Of a stretch of 38,027 nucleotides of DNA, positions 17,003-25,848 are shown piece after piece; position 1 is the first letter of the stretch; each line of letters opens with the position of its first letter. The DNA is taken from positions 35,513 to 73,539 of the forward strand of contig DHJC01000054.1 of NCBI GenBank assembly GCA_002404155.1, in the 5' to 3' direction. The notes beneath the pieces were generated by a model that was given only the letters and a program-made list of their open reading frames with translations, had not been told where the DNA came from and searched no databases. The position numbers and the translations under genes are program-made. The DNA is from Chloroflexi bacterium UBA4730 (lineage in GTDB: Bacteria > Chloroflexota > Limnocylindria > P2-11E).

Positions 17003-18040
17003 ATGCTTCGGGAAGAGTCGCCCGGACCGCAAGGCGGCGCCACCGCGCTGACGACCCGACTCAACGTCGAGCCACCCCAAGCGATCGCCAGCTCGGTCCT
17101 GCCAGCCGCTGATCCCGAGCGCGCTGCCGCGAATGCGGCCGACGCGGGCGTCCCGCCGGATCTCCTGCGGCGGTTCGGCGCGACGGTCCGGCGGACCCAT
17201 CGGCGCGCGGGCGTCGTGGTCATCGACGTGCCGACCGATCAAGAAGCCGGCCTTGCCGCGGCGCTGGGGGCGGCGGGGATCCCCGCACGGCCGCCGCCTC
17301 CCGGTGCAGCTGCTGCTCGACGAGAGCGTGCCGTTGCTACACGTCCCGCCGCTCTGGGGCGGCACGCTTCAAGGCTCCAGCGTTCGCGTCGCGATCGTCG
17401 ACATGGGGGTCGACGCCACCCACCCCGATCTCCTCGGCCGGATCGCGACGCACGCGGACTTCAGCGGCGCCGGTGAGCGCGACGACGTCGGGCACGGCAC
17501 CCACGTCGCGGGGATCGTCGGCGGCACCGGGGCGGTCGTGTGCGTCGCCGCGGGCAACGCGGGCGCCCGACCGCGGCACGATCAGCTCGCCTGGCGACGC
17601 GCGCGGCGCCCTCGCCGTCGGCGCCGCGGACAAGACCGGCGCGGTCGCGTTCTACAGCTCCCGGGGTCCGGTCCCAGGCGTTCGGTATCGCAAGCCCGAT
17701 CTTCTCGCCATCGGCGGCGGGTGACGCGGGGGCGGCAGCGCGTACGGGACCGGCATCACGAGCGCGCGCGCCGGCGTCCTGGCCGCGGATCCGTGCGTCA
17801 TGCCGCCGCGCTACGTGCGGATAAGCGGGACTTCGATGGCGACGCCGCAAGTGAGCGGCGTCTGCGCGCTCCTCCTGGGGGCCGCCGGGCAGCGCTCGCG
17901 TCCGGGCAGCGCTCGCGTCCGGGCACCGCGCTCGCACGGGTGCGCCTCGTGCGGCGCGCGGTCATCGGCTCAGCCGGTCGCGGTGGGCTCGTCGATGCCG
18001 CGCGGGCGCTCGCGATCGTCCGCCGCCGGGCCAGCGTCAC
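17003..18040 (+). pseudogene. Broken subtilisin-like (S8) serine protease
   Basis: Fragments in three frames reassemble into one subtilase: an N-terminal part (frame of ATG 17003), the catalytic Asp segment VRVAIVDMGVDATHPDL and His segment DDVGHGTHVAGIVGG (17390-17525), the oxyanion-region VCVAAGN directly after, then RGTISSPGDARGALAVGAAD and VAFYSSRGP in another frame, then the Ser motif ISGTSMATPQVSGVCALL (about 17818-17872) and the C-terminal GRGGLVDAARALAIV. Lesions: a frameshift near 17290; a large deletion between the His segment and VCVAAGN (about 17525-17540); a frameshift near 17565; an in-frame TGA at 17722-17724; and a 17-bp tandem duplication at 17887-17920. The ORF in the last frame reads on to 18125. 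The 3' end overlaps the convergent gene below. Confidence 0.85.
17887..17920 (+). repeat. 17-bp tandem duplication in the protease pseudogene
   Basis: Two exact copies of GGGCAGCGCTCGCGTCC lie back to back (17887-17903, 17904-17920). Deleting one restores a single reading frame from the catalytic-Ser motif through to the C-terminal GLVDAARALA segment. Confidence 0.9.
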
Positions 18041-19697
18041 CGCGCAGCTCCTCGTCGTCGCCGAGAAGGGCTTCGTCCCCAGAGAGCGCGAGCACTCCGG
18101 CGAAGCCGAAATAGTTCTGGAGTGACCGCCAGGCAAACCAGAGGACGAGGCTCGGGAACACGAGCGTACCCAGCGGGAGCCGCCGCCAACGACGCCACAG
18201 CATGGTCAATAGGCCGACCATCGCGAGGAGCGAAAGGATCCCGTACACGCCGCGCGGCAGGAGCGGGAGCACGCCATCCAGCGCGAAGCGGATCAGCCCG
18301 ACACCGTACGGCTGGAGCGCGCCGAGCATCGGTGCGGAGATCCCCTCGATGAAGTCGCCCGGGGACCAGAGGAGGAACGGGAGGTTCGGCAGGAGCGCAG
18401 CGAGCGCGGCGATCCCCGTGCGGCGGAGGGCCGGGCCGCGACCCTCGCGCTTCCACGCTAGCAGCACGTAGAACGGCGCGAAGAACCAGGCCGGCTGGCG
18501 GGCCGCGCACGCAAGGCCGAGCAGGATCGGCGAGGCCCACCGCTTGCGGAAAAAGACGAAGGCGAGGATCGCGAGGACCGCCCAGAGGGGATCGACGCCA
18601 GCGACGACGTTCTGCCGCCAGATGACGGCGTTGCCGACTACGGCGGCCGCGACGAGCGGCCGCCACGGAACGCGTGCCTGCCGCACGAGCACGAGCACGA
18701 GGCCGACGACCTCCGCGAGGTACAAGGGCCGGAGGTCGGCGAGACCAAGCGCGACGAACGGGGCAGGCACCAGGAACGAGAGCGCGGGGTAATTGAACGT
18801 CTGGAGCCCGGACCCGTCCTCGAGGTGCGTCTGGAGCGCGGGATCGAGACCGAAGTGTCGCAGCGCCTCGGCGGCCTGGAGATCGCGATACGGGTCGTGC
18901 CCAGCGAGGAACAGTTCGGTCGCCCGGTGCACGAGTGCGACAGCATCGACGTGATACTGCTTGCCGACGATCACGAAGGCGCCGACGAGGACGTACGCGC
19001 CGAGCGCCGCGCCCGTTGCCAGGGCGTCGCGGGTCAGCCGGTGCAGCGGCACGACCACGAGGAGCGCGAGCACGGCGACGACGATGAGCGCCCAGATGTC
19101 GTCCGGCGCGATGATGCCGGGTGCGGACACCAGGTCGTGCCGCTCGGTAACACGCGCGACGCACGCCACCCCCAGCAGACCGAGCCCGATGCGGCGGACC
19201 CGCTCCTCGATATCGATCGTCGCACGGTCCACGAGCACGGCAACGAGGAAGAAGAGCGCGAGGACCGAGGCGATCGCGACGCCACTCGGGTATTCGCCGA
19301 AGGTCGGATCGGGTCCGAAGAATCGGATCGCGGGCGTCCACAGCGCGAACGCGGCGACGGTCAGCGGCCGATAGAGCTGCGGCGTGACGAGGTAGGCAAA
19401 CGTGGCTGCGCTGACGTACAGAGCCATGCCTAGAACGTCGGCCCCCTCGTCGGCCGCCGCGCTCAGGTACATCGCCCCGAACGCGAAGAACGCGAGCGGC
19501 GGCGCGTACCGGTGCTGGCGGCGCGGCACCGCGATGAGCATCAGCGCGAGGTACAGGACGAATGCGTACGCGAGCACCAGGTCGCCACCCTCGTCGATCG
19601 CGTGGCGGACGGTCGCTGCGGACACGACACCGGTCGCCGTCAGGATGATCCCCGCACGCGCGATCGCGTCCGACCCGGGACGGGAGGCGTCGCTCAC
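17970..19697 (-). CDS. GT-C-fold membrane glycosyltransferase-like protein
   Basis: 575 aa from GTG 19697, which overlaps the end of the broken GT87 gene upstream. It has at least ten hydrophobic segments. The middle reads FLAGHDPYRDLQAAEALRHF, then TFNYPALSFLVPAPFVALGL, the arrangement seen in polyprenol-phosphate-sugar-dependent GT-C enzymes (GT87 and relatives). It would transfer sugars on the outer face of the membrane, but donor and acceptor are unknown. The N-terminal 200 residues are extra hydrophobic helices of unknown role. The tail (LLGDDEELRGDAGP to the end) is antisense to the protease pseudogene and may be read-through rather than the ancestral end. The frame is intact. Confidence 0.7.
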   Translation of the reverse strand: MSDASRPGSDAIARAGIILTATGVVSAATVRHAIDEGGDLVLAYAFVLYLALMLIAVPRRQHRYAPPLAFFAFGAMYLSAAADEGADVLGMALYVSAATFAYLVTPQLYRPLTVAAFALWTPAIRFFGPDPTFGEYPSGVAIASVLALFFLVAVLVDRATIDIEERVRRIGLGLLGVACVARVTERHDLVSAPGIIAPDDIWALIVVAVLALLVVVPLHRLTRDALATGAALGAYVLVGAFVIVGKQYHVDAVALVHRATELFLAGHDPYRDLQAAEALRHFGLDPALQTHLEDGSGLQTFNYPALSFLVPAPFVALGLADLRPLYLAEVVGLVLVLVRQARVPWRPLVAAAVVGNAVIWRQNVVAGVDPLWAVLAILAFVFFRKRWASPILLGLACAARQPAWFFAPFYVLLAWKREGRGPALRRTGIAALAALLPNLPFLLWSPGDFIEGISAPMLGALQPYGVGLIRFALDGVLPLLPRGVYGILSLLAMVGLLTMLWRRWRRLPLGTLVFPSLVLWFAWRSLQNYFGFAGVLALSGDEALLGDDEELRGDAGPAADDRERPRGIDEPTATG

Positions 19698-20826
19698 GTC
19701 ATCTTCCGGTACGGCCAAAGGCGCGCGACGATCGCGATGAACAGGAGCACCGGGATGGCGGCGGTGAAGCTTTCGCGATGGCCGGCGACCGCGAGCGCGT
19801 AGAAGAGCGGCGACAGCACGAACAGGCCGCCGACTGCGGCGATCATGAACCTCCGGGACGGCGCCGCACCAAGCCGCGCCAAGAGCACGCTCGCCGCGAT
19901 CACGATCGGCACGAGCAGGAGCAGGTCGTCGTACGACCAGGTCTAGATCGCGCCTGCGGACGACAGCGCGAGCCAGACCGCGAGCGATGCGTCGCCCCGC
20001 ACGCCGAAGCGCGTGGCGACGAATGCACCCGCGAGGATCAGCGCGTATCCGGCCGTGACGCCCACGGGACCGAAGATGTCGCCCAAGGCCACCAGTACCG
20101 AGGCGCTCCGCACGATCCGGACCGGGCCGACATCGGTGAGCCAGGCCGTGATCCAGTGCGGAAAGAGCGCGGTCGACAACCCGATGACAGCGGCCCCAGC
20201 TGCTAACCCGACCGGCGCGATGCGACGGTGGGTGAAGAAGCGGATCGCCGTGAACACGAAGAGCTGCGGCTTCAACAGGAACGCGAGGCTGAGCACGCCG
20301 GCACGAACCGGACGATCGGCGCGGAGCGCCAGCACGCCCGCGGCGACCGCGCCGAGAAAAAGGAAGGCCCACTGCCCGAGGATCTGCGCATGGAAGCCGG
20401 GCGGCGTGACCAGGAGCGCCAGTCCGAAGAGCCCGTGTTCGAACGCGCGACCCGGTAGATACGCGCCCAGCAACGATCGCAGCGCGATGGCCGCGACTGC
20501 TACGCCGAGGAACATCCAGAGCCACCCGCGGTCTCGACGGAGAGGAGGCCAAAGGGCGCGAGCACGAGGAGGACCCACGGGAAGTAGCCATAGACGGCCG
20601 TATCCGGGGCCTGGCTTCCGAACCCGATCGTCGCGTCGCGCCAACGCGCCGGATCGTACGGATCGATCCCCAGCACGACGGCTCGAGCACCGGCCCAAAC
20701 ACCTGAAAAGTCGTTGCTATGGACGAGCTCGATGCGTCGCTGGAGTCCCCCGAGCATCACGATGAACAGCCCCCCGAGAATGAGTCCCGCGACGTAAGCG
20801 AGGTCGGCACGGCTTTGGGCCTGCAC
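19694..20826 (-). pseudogene. Broken GT87-family mannosyltransferase-like gene
   Basis: It begins at 20826 with NDFSGVWAGARAVVLGIDPY, then AVYGYFPWVLLVLAPFGLL, typical of GT87 (DUF2029) membrane enzymes. Near 20510-20525 the frame shifts and homology resumes as WLWMFLGVAVAAIALRSLLG, with FHAQILGQWAFLFLG and LAFLLKPQLFVFTAIRFF. In that frame an amber TAG at 19945-19943 interrupts the conserved segment (SSAGAI, stop, TWSYDDLLLLVPIV), after which the same frame continues to RLWPYRKMT at 19694. Two independent lesions make it non-functional. Its last codons overlap the start of the next gene, so the two were an operon. Confidence 0.85.
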
Positions 20827-20887
20827 GAGGGAACCCTAGCGTCGAAGTGACACGACCGCGCACGTGACGACCGATGTCGTGGAGAGT

Positions 20888-21170
20888 TCAGCCGGCGTCA
20901 GCGACTCGCACTGCCTTGGGTGGCCGCCGCAGCGCGATCGCGAGTAGCGCGGCGGTGACCGGCAGCTCGAGAGCGTTGCGGATATCGCCCGGCGGGGCCA
21001 CGGGCTCATGCAGGGCGCACCGAGAGGTACGGCACCGCGAGGAGACTCATGGTCACCGCGACGGACACGCGATCGACGGCGTCGCTGACGTCCGTCCTGC
21101 GGAGCGAAAATGTGAACGCGGCGAGCGCGATTGCGACGACCACGAACCTGAGCGTGGCCCGTCGATAGCC
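20888..21170 (-). pseudogene. Remnant of a GT-C/GT87-like 3' end
   Basis: The minus strand encodes RFVVVAIALAAFTFSLRRTD, then MSLLAVPYLS, like the last helices of GT87 enzymes. After a frame change near 21010-21020 it continues EPVAPPGDIRNALELPVTAA and ends at TGA 20890-20888. No N-terminal part or start is present. The family assignment is tentative. Confidence 0.45.
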
Positions 21171-21620
21171 CGCGGTGGCTGTTCCGCTACCCGGGCGGTC
21201 TGCTTCTGCTCGGTGGCACGATCGCCGGGGAACTGCTCCTCCCGACACCGCGCGTCCACAGCCTGGACTACGCGGCAACGGCGGTCATCATCGGATTCCA
21301 GACGATCCTCTTCGCCCTATTCACGAAGATCTTCGCGATCAACGAAGGTCTGCTCCCGCAGGATCCGCGGCTGAACCGTGTCTTTCGTGTCGTCACGCTC
21401 GAGGTCGGCCTCGCACTCGGGGCGCTGCTGCTGCTCGCAGGCAGCGGTAGCTCCGTGTGGGCCCTCGCGACGTGGGACTCGACGAGCTTCGGCGCGCTCG
21501 ACCCCTCGTCGCCGACGATGCGGATCGTGATCGTCTCGGCCACGGCGCTCGCGCTCGGATCGCAGACCATCCTGTCGAGCTTCTTCTTCAGCATCCTCGG
21601 GCCCCGTCGCCGCCGCTGAT
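21155..21620 (+). pseudogene. 5'-truncated GT2 (polyprenol-phosphate glycosyltransferase) remnant
   Basis: An open frame without a start, beginning after a TGA near 21145, reads SPRWLFRYPGGLLLLGGTIA, then AATAVIIGFQTILFALFTKI, FAINEGLLPQDPRLNRVFRV and a last helix pair ending SSFFFSILGPRRRR. This is the C-terminal membrane region of dolichol/polyprenol-phosphate mannosyltransferase-like GT2 enzymes; the whole catalytic GT-A domain is missing and the opposite strand there carries another remnant. It would once have supplied lipid-linked sugar for the GT-C/GT87 enzymes around it (inference). Confidence 0.7.
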
Positions 21621-21632
21621 CGTGAGAGGCTG

Positions 21633-22910
21633 TCAGGCCGCAGCTTCGCTCACGCGCCGGCTGCGCTCCCACCAGTAGGTCGCGAGCGCCGCGAGCTGGG
21701 CGCCCCCGGCCACGCCGAGCACGACGCGGACGAGCGTCGCCGGATCGTGTGGTGTTAGGAGGATGAGCGCGACCTCGGCGGCGACGGCGAGCGCAAGGAG
21801 CACGCCGAAGCGCATCTCGCCGCGGCCGATGAAGTGGGCGATCCAGAGCGACAGGAGCGCGTTGAGCAGCGCGGCGACCGCGTACGGACCGATGAGCGTC
21901 GCCGTGAGCGGGTACTGCGCCCCGACCACGATCGCGGTGAAGAACGCCGGCGCCGCGAGATACGCGACGGTGACCGCACCGCTCGTCACCAGCACGAACG
22001 CAAGCGCGAGGAACAACGGACGATCGGTGTCCTCGCCGCGGGCCTGCGCCCGCGCGGTGCGCTCGAGCAGGATGAACCCGACCGCGATCGGCGCGAAGAG
22101 CACGACCTTGGCCATGGTGATCGCGCCTGCGTAGGCGCCCGCATCCGCGGCTGGCAGGAGTGCACGGCTCGCGACCGCGTCCACGTTCGTGAGCGCGGCG
22201 TAGGCCAGCATGATCACCGCGGCGAGCAGGAAGAACCGCGTCTCGGCCGGACCGAGCTCGATCTCGTGCACCGCGCCGCGCGCCGAACGGAACAGCGGAA
22301 CGAGCGGGACGAGCGACAACAGGAGTCCGGCCGCGAGCGCCGCGACGGCGCCGACGAACGCGCCCCCCACCCCCGCGCCGGCCTCGACCAGGAGCACGCC
22401 GATCACCAGCCGCGCGACGGCCTGCACGATGAAATACCACCCGAACCAGCCGAAGTACCCGAGACCCTGGAGGAGACCGCCGGTGAAGGTGAATGGCGCT
22501 GCGAGCCAGAGGGCCACGCCCAGCAGCGCCACCGACCCGGTCGGCAGCGCGAGCGCGGGCCCGATGACAGGTGACGCGGCGACGACGAGCACGGCCGGGA
22601 TGCTCGCGCCGACGAGCACGCGCGTGGTCCACCGGCGCACGAAGACGTGGAGCGCCGCCGCCTCGTCTGTTGCCCTGTACTGCGCCGCGAGGCGCGCGGT
22701 CGCGGACTGGATCACCTGTGCGGCGAGCGACTCGAGGATCAGGATGCCGAAGAGCGCGGTGAGGATCGCGTAGTCGTCCGGTCGCAGCAATCGGGCCATG
22801 AGGACCTGATAGCCGTACCCGAAGACGTTGGCGATCGTGCTCGCGACGAGGACCCACAGGGCGGCGCGCGCCGTCGCGGCGCGCGCGACGAGCGCCGCGA
22901 CTCGCTGCAT
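21633..22910 (-). CDS. MOP-superfamily polysaccharide flippase-like protein
   Basis: 425 aa with about 12-14 membrane helices. It starts MQRVAALVARAATARAALWV, then ANVFGYGYQVLMARLLRPDD, the start pattern of Wzx-like lipid-linked oligosaccharide flippases (MATE/MOP superfamily). An in-frame GTG lies one codon upstream at 22913. TAGGCT (22924-22919) lies 5 nt before that GTG, or 8 nt before the ATG, with no Shine-Dalgarno. The frame is intact although neighbours are broken. It probably exports a lipid-linked glycan. Confidence 0.8.
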   Translation of the reverse strand: MQRVAALVARAATARAALWVLVASTIANVFGYGYQVLMARLLRPDDYAILTALFGILILESLAAQVIQSATARLAAQYRATDEAAALHVFVRRWTTRVLVGASIPAVLVVAASPVIGPALALPTGSVALLGVALWLAAPFTFTGGLLQGLGYFGWFGWYFIVQAVARLVIGVLLVEAGAGVGGAFVGAVAALAAGLLLSLVPLVPLFRSARGAVHEIELGPAETRFFLLAAVIMLAYAALTNVDAVASRALLPAADAGAYAGAITMAKVVLFAPIAVGFILLERTARAQARGEDTDRPLFLALAFVLVTSGAVTVAYLAAPAFFTAIVVGAQYPLTATLIGPYAVAALLNALLSLWIAHFIGRGEMRFGVLLALAVAAEVALILLTPHDPATLVRVVLGVAGGAQLAALATYWWERSRRVSEAAA

Positions 22911-22918
22911 CACGCGGG

Positions 22919-22928
22919 AGCCTAAAGC
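22919..22928. promoter_or_regulatory. Overlapping divergent -10-like elements
   Basis: TAGGCT on the minus strand (22924-22919) and TAAAGC on the plus strand (22923-22928) share two bases. Each lies 5-8 nt before a start codon (flippase; GT87 gene), suggesting back-to-back leaderless promoters that could not both be occupied at once. Confidence 0.4.
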
Positions 22929-22934
22929 CCCCGT

Positions 22935-24056
22935 ATGCTCGCGCCGGTGCGTCTCGCCGTCGCCCTCATAGCTGCGGCCGTCACGGCGACGGGCGCGATC
23001 CCGCGGATCCTCCTCGCCGCAGGGATGCTGCCCGAGGCGCTGCGGCCATTCGTGTGGAGCGATGTCCTGCTCGTGTACGTGCGCGGGCTGAGCGGCCATC
23101 ACCTTCCCTACGTCGACACGCCGTTCGAGTACCCGCCGCTCGTGGCCCTCGTAAGCGGCATCTTCAGCCGCGCGAGCGACAGCCCCGTCGTGTTCGTGAC
23201 GCTCTGGGGCGCGCTGCAGGCGCTCCTCGCGGCGACGACGGCGTGGACGCTGGCGGGCGCCGCGAGCGCTCGCGCCGCGGCGTGGCGGTTCGCCCTCGCG
23301 CCGCAGCTGCTGCTTCTCGGCGCGGCGAACTTCGACCTCCTCGCGGTCGCGTTGCTGAGCGCCGCGCTCATCGCGGCCCGCGCGCGCCGTGACGCCGGCG
23401 CCGCGTCGTTCCTCGCGCTCGGCACGCTGAGCAAGCTCTTCCCCATCGCGGCCGCGCCCATCCTCCTCGCGCGCGCGGCGCGGCCGGCGCGCGTCGCGCT
23501 CGTTGGCGCCGGGATCATCGCGATCGGGTACGCCGCTGCGACGCTGGCCGGACGGTCGGGAGCGACGGGCCCGCTCTACTACCTCGTCGGCATCGACGCG
23601 AACTTCGACTCGCCGTGGGGTCTGCTGACCCGCGTGCTTGATGCGGCAGGCGTCACGCAGTCACAGGAGATCGTCGTGTCGATCACCCTCGTCGGGCTCG
23701 CGGCCACCTACCTCGTCGCCGTCCTGCCGCTCGCCCGGGCGGCGGATCCCGCAGTACCGTTCGGGCTCGCGGTGGTCACGACGCTCATCTGGAGCCGCCT
23801 CTACTCGCCGCAGTACTCGCTCTGGCTCCTGCCACTCTTCGTGTTGCTGCCGCTCAGCGGCCGGCTCTTCGCCCTCCTCACTGCGGGCGACGTCATCGTG
23901 TTCGCGACGGTGTACCCGCTCACGTTGGTGCAGTGGCCCCCGAGCGACGGTGTGGCAGCAATCTTGTTCGGCGCGCTGATCATCGGCGTGGGCGTGCGCC
24001 TGACGGCGCTTCTCGGAGTCTGGCGCGCGCTGCGGATCCTCGGAAGCGTCGCATGA
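22935..24056 (+). CDS. GT87-family membrane glycosyltransferase
   Basis: 373 aa with about nine to ten helices. GT87 (DUF2029) landmarks are VDTPFEYPPLVALVSGIFSR after the first long loop, LLLLGAANFDLLAVALL, ALGTLSKLFPIAAAPILLAR and IWSRLYSPQYSLWLLPLFV. Such enzymes transfer a sugar, often mannose, from polyprenyl phosphate on the periplasmic side. The ATG at 22935 lies 6 nt after TAAAGC. Its TGA overlaps the ATG of the ligase-like gene (ATGA), so they form an operon. Unlike the two broken GT87 copies in the window, this one is intact. Confidence 0.85.
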   Translation: MLAPVRLAVALIAAAVTATGAIPRILLAAGMLPEALRPFVWSDVLLVYVRGLSGHHLPYVDTPFEYPPLVALVSGIFSRASDSPVVFVTLWGALQALLAATTAWTLAGAASARAAAWRFALAPQLLLLGAANFDLLAVALLSAALIAARARRDAGAASFLALGTLSKLFPIAAAPILLARAARPARVALVGAGIIAIGYAAATLAGRSGATGPLYYLVGIDANFDSPWGLLTRVLDAAGVTQSQEIVVSITLVGLAATYLVAVLPLARAADPAVPFGLAVVTTLIWSRLYSPQYSLWLLPLFVLLPLSGRLFALLTAGDVIVFATVYPLTLVQWPPSDGVAAILFGALIIGVGVRLTALLGVWRALRILGSVA

Positions 24057-25265
24057 CCGCGCGCGCTGACAGATTCCTCATCATCGGAGCGATCCTGACG
24101 TGCGCGCTATTCACGTTCTCCGTGGTCCTCGCGATGCTGGCGAGCGGGCCGCTCTTCTACTACCACGTGCTGGTATTGCTCGCGGACGTTCCACTCGCGG
24201 TCGCGGTCGGTGCGGTGATCATGCGCGCTGTCGCGACGCGCCCACGACCGAGTACTGAAGTGATCTTGGCGCTCGGCCTCATCGCCACCCTCTCGATCGC
24301 GGTCGTCGTGCACCCGTCGCCGCAAGGCGCGCAGATAGTCATTCGTATCGGCGCGGCGCTCGCGCTCGCCATCGCGCTCGTATGGCTCAGCAACCGCGGA
24401 GCGTGGCGACTCGCGGTCGCCGCGTTCGGAGCCGCAGCGATCTCGCAGACCGGCCTGGCTGTCGCGCAGGTAATGACGCGCAGGCCGCTGGGGTTGCCGA
24501 GCTTCGGGGAGTTCGCCGATCCGCTGACCCGATGTCGGGTCGCAGGTCGCGCCTCGCGGCACGATGTACCAGCAGTACATCCTTGCGGCGCTGGCCCTAT
24601 TGGCCGCGGTGGTGCTGATCGGGCAAGGGCTGCGGTCGGACCGCCGGGGGCATTGGTGGTTCGCGGCAGCCGCGGTCGCCGTCGTGCCGGTCGGACTCAC
24701 GTACTCCCGCGCCGCCCTTGGGGGCCTCGTCCTGGCCGCTGCGCAGCTCGCGATCGGCGGCCGCGCGCGGCCGCGCACGCACGCGCTCGCGGTCGCCGTC
24801 CTGCTCCTCGGCGCCGGGATACCGGCTCTCCTCACGCTCGACGGCTGGATCACTCAATCGGGCAAGGGCCTGGAGCTGAATGGCCGTGACGTCCTCGTTC
24901 GCGAGGGCCTCGATCTTTTCGCGAGCGCTCCGCTCACGGGCATCGGCATCGCGCTCGAGCAACGTGAGAGAGAACGGCCCGGCAGCGTCGAGCTCCTGCA
25001 GCCGACGCACCCTGTCCCGATCTTGATGCTCATCGAGGGCGGCGTTCAGTCGGCGGTCCTCTGCAGTGCCGTCATCGCGCTGATGGCGTGGCATGCCCGT
25101 CGGAGCTGGGTGGCGCTGGCGGTGCTCGGCGCATACCTGCCGTTCGTGCTGCTGGACCATTTTCCGTACACGCATGCTCAGGGCCTGATCCTCTCGGCCA
25201 TCTGGCTCGGCGCGGTCGAGGTCTTGGCTCGTCAGTCACTGCCCGGCGCAACTCAGACGACATGA
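24053..25265 (+). pseudogene. O-antigen ligase/polymerase-like gene with one frameshift
   Basis: From ATG 24053 one frame gives several helices to LPSFGEFADPLTR (about 24530). Homology then continues one frame over as GSQVAPRGTMYQQYILAALA, then VPVGLTYSRAALGGLVLAAA, the family signature of Wzy_C-type ligases, the large loop (GKGLELNGRDVLVREGLDLF, APLTGIGIALEQ, QPTHPVPILMLIEGG) and final helices to TGA 25263-25265. Joining the frames gives about 400 aa, a normal length. One indel near 24530-24545 explains everything, so it is either a very young pseudogene or a sequence error. A re-start at TTG/ATG near 24564 would yield only the C-terminal half. Confidence 0.75.
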
Positions 25266-25299
25266 CGCCTCCCTGTTCCCGTGGGGTCGATCGAATGGA

Positions 25300-25848
25300 T
25301 TGAAAGCGCTGGACCGCTTCCTTCAACGTTGGCGCATCTCCGTGGCCGCACCGTGGATCCCATCGGGCGCACGGGTGCTCGATGTCGGGTGTGCCGACGG
25401 CGCGCTGTTCGATGTCTTGCGCGACCGGATCGCCGGTGGTGTCGGCATCGATCCCGACGCGGCGACGACGCGCACAAGGGAGGGCGTGCGGCTCGTACGC
25501 GGCCTGTTCCCGGCTGACACGCCCGACGAGCGCTTCGACGCGATCACGATGCTCGCGGTCATCGAGCATCTGCCGGACTCCTCGTACGCGGCCGTGGGCG
25601 GGGCGGCGGCGCGGCTGCTCCGCGACGGCGGAAGGCTCATCGCGACCGTCCCGGAGCCCGCCGTTGACCGGATTGTGGAGCTCCTGCAAGTGCTGCGGCT
25701 CGCCGAGGGGATGTCGCTCGAAGAGCACCACGGATTCGCGACGGCGCAGACACCCGGCATCTTCGAGCCGGCCGGCTTTCGTCTTCTCGCGCACCGCCGC
25801 TTTCAGCTCGGGCTCAACAACCTCTTCGTCTTCGAGCGGCGCGCGTGA
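25300..25848 (+). CDS. Class I SAM-dependent methyltransferase
   Basis: About 182 aa. Motif I is ARVLDVGCADGALFDVL, with VGIDPDAA after strand 2, FDAITMLAVIEHLPD as motif II/III and LRDGGRLIATVPEP: a Methyltransf_11-type fold. The substrate is unknown; genes of this type in envelope clusters often methylate glycans or lipid-linked intermediates. TTG 25300 is the first start and has no good Shine-Dalgarno. The stop overlaps the GTG of the next (broken) gene as GTGA. Confidence 0.8.
   Translation: MKALDRFLQRWRISVAAPWIPSGARVLDVGCADGALFDVLRDRIAGGVGIDPDAATTRTREGVRLVRGLFPADTPDERFDAITMLAVIEHLPDSSYAAVGGAAARLLRDGGRLIATVPEPAVDRIVELLQVLRLAEGMSLEEHHGFATAQTPGIFEPAGFRLLAHRRFQLGLNNLFVFERRA

Noticed and set aside
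19698..20702. N-terminal extension of the GT-C protein frame to 910 aa
   Set aside because: That part is an out-of-frame reading of the broken GT87 gene; membrane-protein sequence in this frame starts at GTG 19697.
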